Below, in pieces: positions 21,581-32,776 of a DNA stretch of 64,000 bases (position 1 is the first letter of the stretch; every line of letters begins with the position of its first letter). The stretch is from Vicia villosa (Eukaryota; Streptophyta; Magnoliopsida; Fabales; Fabaceae), in assembly GCF_029867415.1 (NCBI RefSeq), contig NC_081183.1, forward strand, positions 117,356,514-117,420,513. Reading direction: 5' to 3'. The notes beneath the pieces are model-generated. The model saw only the letters and a program-made list of their open reading frames with translations. It made no database searches and was not told the DNA's origin. Made by a program: the position numbers and the translations under genes.

Positions 21581-24214
21581 TTCTTAATGTGATTCGCCTC
21601 TTTATTTATTAATGTTTTAAAGTTGAAAAGAAAAAGAATGAACAAAAGGGAACTAACCTATTCTCTAATCTAAGTGTTATTCTAATCTAAGTCTAATGGC
21701 CCTAAGGTCAAGGATAACTATCCTAACCTATCTCAATTCCTCTTAACAAAGAAGGAAGAGTCTAAGGGAACATGGCAAAAGAATGGAGTCACAACGCCAA
21801 CAAGATGAGAAGAGAGCCCTAGGGCAGTAGCAAACCAAGGAAATAAGTGTCCTAAATCAAACACAAAAGCCATATGGCACTACACGAAAATATTCACAAA
21901 GAGTTACCAAAGTATCGCATAAATCGTCACTTAACAATTAGCGAACAAACATCCATTAATCGAAACAAAAAGCAAATGAAAACATGAACAAAGCTTAAAG
22001 TCAGTAGAAATTAGTTCATTTATAGGTCCAAGACCTTATACCAACCTATGTTAGTCGATTAACTTGAAACAAACAAAGTTCTAACAAAACTATACAAAAC
22101 TAGGTCAAAACTAGTTAATAGAATTCAAATTAGGAGTGAAGTTAGAAAGATGTAATCAAATGCTATGAGTCAGTAGCTAATGACCTCTAAAAGGTGTCTA
22201 AGCAATCACAAAACAAGTCAAGAAGTTTCACACAAAATTATAGGTCATTCGGACAAGTTATGGTGCGATCGTTAACCAAAGGTGAGTTATTTACAAGTGA
22301 AAAAGAAAAATCAAGTAAAATAAGAAAACATGACTTGAAAAATTCAACTCCAGGTCTTAGGACCTCTAAACATCCCTACTTATATGTACAAAAAGAAACT
22401 AAGTCAATTGCATAAAGGCAAAGCAAATTATAGGTCAAATTCACATGGTTATCCGTTTAGGAACGTACATAAATCGGGTATAGAAAATCTAATGAAAACC
22501 TAACCAAAACATAGGATTAAACTTTTATTTTTTTCACACAATATGGTATATGAGTCTACTGATATCACACAAGAAATGGCAATTAAATTCTACTCCTAAA
22601 GTATTAAACAAAATTAATTTGCAAAACCGATCAAACTAAAAAACACAATGAACACACTAAAGAAAATGATTTATTAAAAACAACAAACTAAGTTCCAAAA
22701 ATCTAACAAAAATATCAAAAATTTCTACACCCATTATTCTATCTAAAACAAATTTTTATTTATTTTTTATTTCAATCAAAACAGATTTATGGATTAAAAG
22801 TTATGGAAGAAACAAAATTGAAATAAAAGAGAATTTGGAGCAAGCAGGGGGTGAGAAAGTAATTATCACAAGGGCTGAATTTATGTTGTTGGCGCATGGG
22901 CCTGAACATGGATGGTGTAAAAACGAAAATGCCTTAAGCCCATAGTAACATGTGGCCCAGCTTGCATATTATCACCTTATTATTCATTTTTATTACCATT
23001 TTCAATCAGCATGCATGCTACGTCACGTCTTTAATTACGTTCCAATTTCGTTTTACTTTTTATACATACAGCATGTGGTTCTTAGCATGTTATATTACTA
23101 CAATCAGAGCATGATGATTATTATATGTGGTTTATTATTAACAAGAAACGTGACATGCAGAAAGCAAGACATATATCAATGGGTCACTATCTACTTAAGT
23201 GACTAAAGACAAAAGTGGGACTGAACCAATCACAACACAACACAACACACACTAATCATTATAATAAAGCCAAAACCACAATATAATGGGAACAAGATCC
23301 AATAATAAGGCGCCACGTCACCCTCACCACCATGCAAAAACCAGACGCCGGAACACTGTTCCGGTCGTCTTCTCCGATCAAACACTCGTCGGAAAAAAAC
23401 CAAAACACCCGGAAACTTAAAAAGCTACCACCTTTCGACTCTATTTTTCGCATAGATTCCAAATCCGGCCTCGGTTTTCCTTAATTCTCACTCTATCTTT
23501 AAAACCGAACGCCTTTTGTAAACCCTAGTATTCAAGATTCGCCCTAAATCACACAAAATTGGTACCGAAGCAATCCTCATGACACAAGGAAATCAAATAC
23601 GCAAATCACACGTTCAAATAAGCATCATATCACAGAAATCGAAATCAAACTTCAAGATCCAAAAATTTCACATAGAATGCAACACATACTTGAAGACATG
23701 GTGGTTCTAGTTGTCCTAACCCAATCCCTGATGACGGGTTCCAGGCCTATACATGCTTCTAATGCAATGAAAAGAGAGCTTACTTGTTTAATCTTGATCA
23801 AGATTTGAAGAAGAATTCCACAGCTGCGTTCCAATCCTTGCTCCTTGAGAATGATGATGATGATTTGCAGTGGAGAATGAGTGTATATTTGAGAAGTGAA
23901 CTCAATACTTGCAGCTTTAATGATGAGGATACTTGCTTCTCTCGAAAGTGATGATCACAAAATGGTTGTGGAGATGATTGATGAAGATGATGGTGATGCT
24001 TTGAAGCTTGTATCAAGTTTCGATTGAAGCCATAATGGTGGTTGAAAGGTGATGAAGATGATGATTGTGTGAGAATGAAGATGAAGGTAGATGAGTTTGT
24101 TACAAAATCGTAACAAACTTTGTAGAGAGAGAAAGAAGAGTGATGAGAGAAAATGAGAGCTTTTTGTGAAAAAAATGAAAATGAATCCTCCCTCTGGATT
24201 TGTGAAGGGTTTGG

Positions 24215-24222
24215 TTTATATA
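24215..24222 (-). promoter_or_regulatory. TATA box in LARD 3' LTR
   Basis: TATATAAA on the minus strand, within CCATATATAAACC, followed by a CT-rich TTTCTCTCATCACTCTTC-like leader. Orientation agrees with PBS and PPT. The functional 5' LTR copy is 36350..36357. Confidence 0.65.
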
Positions 24223-26415
24223 TGGTGAAAGTACATGGTTGGCTATGGTGTGGGTAGCAGTAGTGTAGCATTCCTTTAGCAAACTTAATAAGCAAGCATT
24301 GTACCGTTTGAGTAAGTCTTAATGCATGCTTTTCACGTGTGTAGTGTTTGCATGGGCATAATGAGTAAAGTGTTGTTGTGGTGCTGTGAGAATTTTAACC
24401 AATGTCTCAACAAAGTCATCACCCATGTTGCTCTCTTTGAATCCATATATTTTTACCTATAGTTCCTTGTTTATGTCAACTTTGTGATCAAACTAGAAGG
24501 GAGATGGAATAGATCAAGTTTTATGTTAATCTCGAGCTGACACGACAATTGGAACACCTCTAAAATTGGCTAGCAATAAGTGATGTTCTAACTGACTACA
24601 GCAATTGAATCTTCTACCAACTACCTGGGAATTCATCAGCCTTGACTCACCAACTTTCCTTCCTTATATCTTTCGATCCAAACACTTTTTGAAGATAATT
24701 ACAACTACCAAAATGTAGTATGCCATGAGGTGAGCAACTTTGGTTTTGAGATTTGCTTGAAATGACACTTGGAAGTATGAGAAAAACGTTCATAAACACG
24801 CTGCCACGCTGAAGCCTTACGCACGCGCTCGAAGCCTGGATTTGGCTCAATTGCCGTAGTCCGAACGTACTTCTTAATGGCATGACTTTAATGGCTCATA
24901 TCTTGATCCCTACACAACCAAATGTTACAATTCTTGTATCATTGAAAAGGGGAGATAGAGTAGAGTATCTTGCAATTGGAAGCATATCAAAAGGATCTCC
25001 AAAATTCTCTACAATCAGCTTTGAATTCTGCATGCCACGTGCTTGTAAAAATGCATGCCCATGGCCTGGATTCTGACCCTTATCTTAGGCAGCACATGAC
25101 TTGGTGAGGCCCTGACTTTGGGGCTTCGTAAACGATTCAATGCGCATCCCAATGGATTGTTTTTTGGTACCAATGAATGAAGGAGGTGGCAAAGAATAGA
25201 AAGGCCTCAAGTTTGCCTTCAAAAGATCTTCGTAGTTCCTGGAAACTCAGTTTGAAAACAGCGCACCACGTGTTCGATCAAATGACTGCGCTGCCTAGAA
25301 GGCTTGCCCAGCTTTTTTTTGCCCTGTATGCAATGAGATTCTGCCAACTTCTCTCTTCCATAACTTTTGATTCATACTTCATATGAAAAAAGTCCCAACT
25401 ACAAAATTGTAGAGGGCCATGAGATGAACGTTTTTGATGTTGACCTTGTCTTGATTTGATGCTTGTATCCACGTGTAAATTAGGCCCAAAGTCAGCTGCT
25501 CGACTATTTTTCAAATCCTCAAATATTTTTCTAAGTATGGAATATGGTTTCCATGTGATTCTTCCAACTTTCTCGTCCTTTATCTCTTTAACCAGGCCTC
25601 GAATGAGAAAACTCCCAACTAGAGAATTGTAGAGGACCATGATTTGAGCAACTTTCATGTTGAGACTTTCTTGAAAAATATCTTGAGATGCGTGCAATAT
25701 CTGCATGAAGTGGGCTAGTCAACCAAATCTTCAACCTTTCAAGAATTTTTCTAAGTTTAGAAACTTCCACTTTTGGAAATTTCACATTTCAACTACTTTC
25801 CATTTTTGGTAACTTTGACATTTTCTTGATTTTATTTCATTCCATTGACTTTCTTTGACCGATTTTCCACCAAAAGTCAACATTTGACAACTGACTTTGA
25901 CTTTGACCAAAAGTCGACATTTTCTGATTTTTCTGATTTTCGATGAATTTCCCGATTAATCTGCTTCTGCTCTAATTCTCAATCAGCTTTCAACCAAATA
26001 AACTCCAGTGAATGATGTCTCTTCAAGACAGCCATATTTTGCATCCACATCCATTTTTCTGATTAATGGATGACCCGAAAGTCAACAGGGTTGGCTTTGG
26101 TCAGAAAAACCCTAATTTGAAGATCCTGATGGATCTGAAGCCTGTATCATTTAATATGAACCCTGTCTTGGAAAGAGTGAAATCCTGATCCTTAGGGGAA
26201 CTTCCATGAGAATAGTATTGTGCAGTCAAGTCCTCGATCTTTCTCTTTTGCTCACAGATGCCCCACACATTGAACCTCTTTTTCGCCGGTTTTCTTGGAT
26301 AGTGACAGTGATATGGATGAATGCCTTGGATGAATGGCCTATATGAAATATGTGTATGAATGTAATGTGAAAGCCATTTGGGAATAAATAAGTGGGCAAA
26401 TTTTGGGGTGCAACA

Positions 26416-26427
26416 GCTGCCCCTATT
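26416..26427 (-). other. LARD polypurine tract
   Basis: AATAGGGGCAGC on the minus strand, abutting the 3' LTR. The Ogre PPT (41569..41581) has the same AATAGGGGCA core. Confidence 0.8.
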
Positions 26428-26636
26428 CAATCTGCTTGGACCTGAATGTACGAACGACACAAGTTCTAGACATGAGAGGTGAAAGTGGATTGAATACCCA
26501 AAAGTACCATCAAAATTTGCATTCTGTGGTAAAGCAAAGGTGTTGAATAGTGTCAAAGGTGGACCAGACAAGTTGCTAACCTTAGCTAGACTTTGAAAAG
26601 ATTGCTATCCTTAGATAGACTTGAAAAGGAGAGTGC

Positions 26637-27600
26637 TAACCGTAGTTAGACTTGAAGAAGAGGCGACACCACCGTAGCGTGACTCCGCAAGGAAGAACCA
26701 TCCTTAGACGACTCAACCAAATTGCTAACCTTAGTTTGACTTTGAAAAGAAGACACAACCGTAGCGTGACTCCACAAGGAAGAACCATCCTTAGACGACT
26801 CAACCAAATTGCTAACCTTAGTTAGACTTTGAAAAGAAGACACAACCGTAGCGTGACCCCACAAGGAAGAACCATCCTTAGACGACTCAACCAAATTGCT
26901 AACCTTAGTTAGACTTTGAAAAGAAGACACAACCGTAGCGTGACTCCACAAGGAAGAACCATCCTTGGACGACTCAACCAAATTGCTAACCTTAGTTAGA
27001 CTTTGAAAAGAAGACACAACCGTAGCGTGACTCCACAAGGAAGAATCATCCTTAGACGACTCAACCAAATTGCTAACCTTAGTTAGACTTTGAAAAGAAG
27101 ACACAACCGTAGCGTGACTCCACAAGGAAGAACCATCCTTAGACGACTCAACCAAATTGCTAACCTTAGTTAGACTTTGAAAAGAAGACACAACCGTAGC
27201 GTGACTCCACAAGGAAGAACCATCCTTGGACGACTCAACCAAATTGCTAACCTTAGTTAGACTTTGAAAAGAAGACACAACCGTAGCGTGACTCCACAAG
27301 GAAGAATCATCCTTAGACGACTCAACCAAATTGCTAACCTTAGTTAGACTTTGAAAAGAAGACACAACCGTAGCGTGACTCCACAAGGAAGAACCATCCT
27401 TAGACGACTCAACCAAATTGCTAACCTTAGTTAGACTTTGAAAAGAAGACACAACCGTAGCGTGACTCCACAAGGAAGAACCATCCTTAGACGACTCAAC
27501 CAAATTGCTAACCTTAGTTAGACTTTGAAAAGAAGACACAACCGTAGCGTGACTCCACAAGGAAGAACCATCCTTGGACGACTCAACCAAATTGCTAACC
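26637..27600 (-). repeat. 87-bp tandem array (about 11 copies) in LARD 3' UTR
   Basis: An 87-bp unit containing GCTAACCTTAGTTAGACTTT, CACAACCGTAGCGTGAC and ACGACTCAACCAAATT. Variants recur every third unit: CCTTGGAC at 26963 and 27224, and AATCATC at 27044 and 27305, each 261 bp apart, so part of the array is a trimer higher-order repeat. Because 87 is 29 codons, one minus-strand frame stays open for 314 codons (26646..27590), encoding repeats of SSLWSHATVVSSFQSLTKVS. That frame is more likely a by-product of unit length than a gene. It lies just upstream of the PPT, that is in the 3' UTR. Confidence 0.9.
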
Positions 27601-27780
27601 TTAGTTAGACTTTGAAAAGAGGGTGCTAACCTTAGTTAGACTTTAGAAAAAGGAGGTGCTAACCTTAGTTAGACTTTAGAAAAAGGAGGTGCTAACCTTA
27701 GTTAGGCTTTAGAAAAAGGAGGTGCTAACCTTAGTTAGGCTTTAGAAAAAGGAGGTGCTAACCTTAGTTAGACTTTATTG
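27601..27780 (-). repeat. 33-bp tandem repeats next to the 87-bp array
   Basis: About five copies of GCTAACCTTAGTTAGACTTT plus AGAAAAAGGAGGT. The first 20 bases are shared with the 87-bp unit, so the two arrays have a common core with different spacers. Confidence 0.85.
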
Positions 27781-28335
27781 AACACGGCAAGTGGAAAACT
27801 GACCAATGAAACACGATCTTAACGAGGACTAACTTTGCATTCAATCCACCTTGGAGGAAGAGGACAAGACTTCTTCTGGGAATATATTATTTTGTGCCTT
27901 TTGAGCACACACAAACTTGGCTTATGCATTGATGCATGTTTGAATTTTTTCATGGCGTAATGCTCCATGTTCATGGAAATGCTACGCTTTTTGTTGATGC
28001 AATGCGAATGCAATGATTACTATATGTAGAGATAATGAGGGCCCTTTAAAGAATATTCCAGTGACTTGTCAATCGAACTTCGTCTCTGACCTCGGGAGAG
28101 GTAAACACCAGGGAGAACCCCTTAGTGTTAAGAACTCTGTGGGGTGCCAATAGACATTGGACTTTTAACTTGCAGGATATACTTCTGATTGTTGACTTGA
28201 AGAATAATTTCTGACTTCTCACCATGTGCCATAGCTCGGAGAATTTTTAGCTTGAGGAGATTCCCTCAATTTACCATGTTAGGAACGAGAAACCCAGATA
28301 AGGAACCACGGTTGGGAGAATTGGAACAACTCCGA

Positions 28336-28472
28336 GGAGAAATAAACTCCTATTTGGGGAGGGAAATAATTCTTGGGAGAAATAAACTCCTATGCTCGGG
28401 GAGTGACTTTTCCAGGAGAAATAAACTCCTAGACTTGAGGAATGGAATCAACTCTCAGGAGAAATAAACTCC
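28336..28472. repeat. Four GGAGAAATAAACTCC hairpin motifs
   Basis: GGAGAAATAAACTCC at 28336, 28376, 28415 and 28458, each followed by TA, spaced about 40 bp. GGAG/CTCC arms around AAATAAA could form a small stem-loop on either strand. They are within the LARD interior. Confidence 0.75.
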
Positions 28473-31400
28473 TATGCTTGGGGAGAGAGTAACTTGTTGG
28501 GGAAAAGCATTGTGATACTTCTCCATTATGTGATGGCCAACCGCACCTTACAGGTGAATGACGGTTTCTTTAATATAAACCAAACGAGTATGCCCCAGGC
28601 TGCCTGACTTGTGAAGATATCTGATTTAACGAAGAAGCTTGCCTCGAAGGGATCCTTACACCACAATTACTTGAGAAAATTCTGCCCCAGCATATCCAAG
28701 TGTTTGAAATGTTCTTTCTTTTGATCAACGGATCCTTGAAGAGATTTTTTTCGAATCTCGACGTAACTGCCCCAGATTGAGTGAGTTTGAGAGATTCCTC
28801 GACGTCACTACTTCAGATTGATTGAAATCAAGAGAGAGATTCCTTGACTTGATTAACCCTGATTGGTCAAATTTGAGATGTCAAACCTTGACTTGCTTGC
28901 CCCAGATAGGATGAACTCACGAGAGAGATTCCTCGTCGTGACTGCCCCTGATTATGTACATCTTATCGTGATCCTCAAGTCTACTTTCTTCGAAGTCAAC
29001 CAAACTGTGGAAGCACCTCTATCATGCTCAATGGAGTCTTCAAACTCTTCCCCTCGGGGTACTTAATCGAAATGCATCTACTCCACCGAGTACTCAAACT
29101 TCTCCCCTTAGGGTAATCGATCAAAGAAGGTATAAACTGATTATGCTCAATGGAGTCTTTAGGCAACATGCCCCTTGATATATTAGTCTTTGGAATGATT
29201 TCTTTTTACTCTGAGGAGTTCTCAAGTCTCTTTTACTTTGACATGATCAAGCTCTTCATGGATTCTCACAATGGAAACTTTCTTGATGTTTAAGCAAATG
29301 TTTTGTATGCAAAAGAATGTTAATTCTAAGAATGACAATTCTAATACAAAGCCTATGCTAGTCTTGAAGTTTAAAACTTTTTATGCAATGAGGTGGCCAC
29401 CTCTTGTGAATGAAATGTAAAGCGGGCATACGATACCAACATATATGTGTTACGCTTCATTGGGAGTCAGCTAAACGCTATCTCATGGGAGTGTATTTTC
29501 GGAATAAACCCTACTTCAATTAGGACTTTTAAGGGTTGTAACTTGGCCGGGTTCACGGTTTTCAGAAACAAAGGATTTTTAGGCTCAAAATTATTTGGTG
29601 CCCACCCCCTTCGTGATGTTCTCCACTCCTACGTTCAATTAACTCAACATGAGTGTTCACCCCTCACCAGGAATTTTAAGATGGTTGAGGAATCAATAAG
29701 GTTTTTTGGACATGGCAGTCGCTCACCTTTTATTATTCTGATTCATTGTCACACGACCTTGTTTTTGCTTTATTTTCACCATTATTTTTTCTTTTTATGG
29801 CTATATTTTTCTTTCATCCTTTTTTCTTTTCTTTTCATTTTTTTTTTTGCCATTTTTTTTCTTTTTTTTCCGAACAAGTCGTGTGACCTCGCATTGTATT
29901 TAATTCGTTGGAAGTGATTGCAACTGCCTCATTCCATGATTAATGAAGAATTACCATTGTGGCATCATCATCTTTTGTCCTCTTGGTAGGTGAAGGATAA
30001 CCATCACGGTTTAAATTTCCTCAACCTTTTGAAGGATAACCATTGTTGTATCCTTAGATGCATACCATTTGTGAGTTTTGAACACTTGATCAAGTTAAAT
30101 GAACACTACCCTACCCAGGATTAAAAATAAGGGTTTTTTTTTTTTTTAAAACAAGAAAACTCCTCCTTCAAGGCTCAAAGGGGTTAACGAGGGTCTATCT
30201 CCCTTATATCTCCGGTGTTTAAGGATTTGAAATAATGCCTGTACATCATCAGTAGGATTTTATTCAAAAACACACAATTAGGGATTTTGCATTTTCTTTT
30301 TATCATCATTCTCCCTCCGCTCGTTGCCTAAGCAAGCGATTAGTAAAGGTTGGTATCGTAATGCCAAAAACCTTTTTTTTTGAGTGAAAACGAATGGATT
30401 ACTTCAAGACAAACATAAACAATGTATTATGGTTTTCATTCAGAAATTAACAAATTTTTACATGCAAGCAATGCTTAAACAAACAATGAAAGATTACAAA
30501 TGAAAATGCAGTAGAGAATTAAATGAATGCCATTGTTGAGGAGACTTGACTCCGTATGGACTTATTTCTCTCGAATGGCTTTTGCAGTTTTGATACCCCA
30601 TTGAGACTTCAACTTGTGCATAGGACCTCTTGGAGTGGATTGTGGTTATTCCGAAATCAACGAGGACTTGAATTCTGCCTTTGAATGTCCTACCACCTTC
30701 AGTTGAATAGCTAGGCGCCCCAGCATGGTAGCCACTTAGCATTATCATATGTTCCTTCCACACGTTTTAGATTACTTCCCAAAAGAAAATTCCAACAAAG
30801 GCGTACAAGAGTGGTGCAATTTGCCTTACTTTAGGGATTCGAGCGATGCAAATGATGCAATACTCAAGATAGACAATGTCTTGCTTATCCCTCGGTCGGG
30901 AGCCCCAAATATAGATGCTAGAATAGTAATCACCATTATAAATGGAAGGAGATAGTATGATCATCACACTCAGGAGAGCTACGTGTGGTAAGGAAAGCCC
31001 AAAACACCAACTGGAATACCAACAATCAAGGATATAACTGAGTACAAGGCATTGAAATTACATCACTTCGTTTCCCATATTGTTTCTGTCTCATATTCTT
31101 TCTTTCTCTGTCGACGGTCAAATGTCACTGAGAAGAAAATTTCGGGAAGAGATGACTCATGATATGAAGCCAAAGCTTGAGAATGAGAAATGTCTTCGTA
31201 GAACCCTCTTGATTATCACATGGAAAAATATTCTGACGAAGTTGCACAAGAATTTGTAGTGCTTTAAGGGATTCGAGCATGCGAATGGTGCAATGCTCAA
31301 GATAGACAATGTCTTGCTTATCCCTCAATCGGGAGCCCCAAGCAACTTCCACATATGTACAAGAGATGAATACCACTTTTGCTTGCATGTCCAAACTATC

Positions 31401-32756
31401 CAGAGAGAAAATAAATGACCTTTGCAGCTATTGACATCAAGCACTAGGCACAATCCAACAATGTCTAAATCAACGGAGTCATAATCTTTTTATGGCTCCC
31501 AAACTTTCCTCCAAGAGGTGAAACCTTTTTGTTATTTTCAGTACTCGGAAACTTGAAGACTTCAATTTCCAAATTATTATCACGATGCGAAGTCTCCTTA
31601 ATAGGAATAGGAACCTCAACAGTACTTCGACATTTTGATTCATAAGAACTTCTCATGGGTGAGATTAACATTGTCATTTGGCCTCTAAGGAATTTGTCTC
31701 GATTCTCCTTGTCAAAGAGAAAAGGCTTGAATAACATTTATGTCCTCATCTCATTCAAGTCCTCACGGAGTTGTTCCATCATTAACTTTCAAGCACGTAG
31801 CGGTGAGAAGTCAATTTGTTGCTGGAGTTAGCATTTGAGTAGAAAGGGCCCTCATAAGCTTCTGAGAGAACTATGAAATGCATGATAGTATGAATGCATG
31901 TTTCATTTCTAAGGGATCCTAAAGTCTTTTCATCAACTTTTGTTTCTCTTTTATTCTCCCTTTTTTTTTTGCATATAGTATCTTTTCTTTTTTCTTTTCC
32001 ATCTTTTCTGTTTTTCTACTTTTTCCGTTTCCCCTTTTTTTGGAAATAGACTTTAGAATCCCCCACAAATGAAGTGAATAAAGTGATAATGTTATGCAAT
32101 GCAAAAGCATGGGATCAAGGTCCATATAATCTTAGTAACCACTGTACAATCCTCTGAATAACTGATATAGGTCAGATGTCATGAGATCAAAGTTCCGACA
32201 CCTTTTTGAATACCAGGAGAACCAATAGTCACCAACAGAATAGAATAGTCACCAACGGTACCTGTCATGTATATCCCACCCCACTCACAGGTGAATCTAG
32301 GTCAAGGTAGGTCAAAAGGTCTCCAGCGTTAACAACTCTCCTGAAACACCATCATTGTTGCAAATACATGCCAACAACGGTATCCCATTCGAGTCTCGGC
32401 TGGTCGTGGGTCTCATGATCGCAATCAACAGAACCTGACATTCTGTTGGCGTCATGACTATCCACTCTATCCTAGGTATCCTATGTGTCAACTCTGGCCT
32501 GGGTATTGGGCCTTTTACCTCATAAAACATCCCACCCAACCTGCAAAACAGAACAGAAGACCCCAAGGAACACAGAATATAATCCATATGCATGATGTAC
32601 AAACAGAAATAAACATGATATGCAAGCAGAAAAGTAAACATGCAAACATATATACAAGGTATAGACATAAAAACAAATAAACACCCAGTAAATAAACAAA
32701 CAAACGCAGGCTAGGATCGACTCACTAAGGATGGACCAGCAACAGGTCTAGCAACA

Positions 32757-32774
32757 TCCCCAGCAGAGTCGCCA
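32757..32774 (-). other. LARD primer-binding site
   Basis: TGGCGACTCTGCTGGGGA on the minus strand, two bases inside the 5' LTR. It is a variant of the Ogre PBS TGGCGACTTCACTGGGGA. Confidence 0.85.
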
Positions 32775-32776
32775 GC

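Larger units (their letters stand above)
20642..26415 (-). repeat. LARD 3' LTR (5,774 bp)
   Basis: Virtually identical to 32777..38550. Contents on the plus strand: a ~55-bp hairpin-repeat array at 21318..21580; AT-rich DNA to about 23200; a TATA box on the minus strand at 24215; and three diverged copies of a ~110-bp module near 24650..24770, 25360..25460 and 25575..25680. Minus-strand frames such as 23798..24295 (165 codons) and 25278..25706 (142 codons) are present identically or nearly so in both LTRs, match no family I know, and are best treated as LTR shadows. Confidence 0.9.
26428..32756 (-). other. LARD internal region, no coding capacity recognised
   Basis: About 6.3 kb between PPT and PBS. 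Apart from the repeats listed separately, it is AT-rich with several homopolymer tracts (T-rich 29820..29870 and near 31960, A/T runs near 30135). I recognise no gag, protease, RT, integrase or host gene. An ~80-bp block occurs twice, at about 30831..30915 and 31263..31345, with small differences. Open frames here, other than the repeat-encoded one, are short and unremarkable. Confidence 0.7.

Noticed and set aside
23798..24295. 165-codon minus-strand ORF in LARD LTR (and copy at 35933..36430)
   Set aside because: It spans the TATA box and predicted transcript start, its protein is low-complexity Ser/His-rich, and its duplication only reflects the LTR pair.
26646..27590. 314-codon minus-strand ORF as a repeat protein gene
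   Set aside because: It is a translation of the 87-bp array (29 codons per unit). No start context, no non-repeat domain, and it lies in the 3' UTR. Reported as a repeat instead.
26637..27780. CRISPR-like repeat-spacer array
   Set aside because: Whole 87-bp units repeat head to tail with no unique spacers, and the context is a plant retrotransposon.
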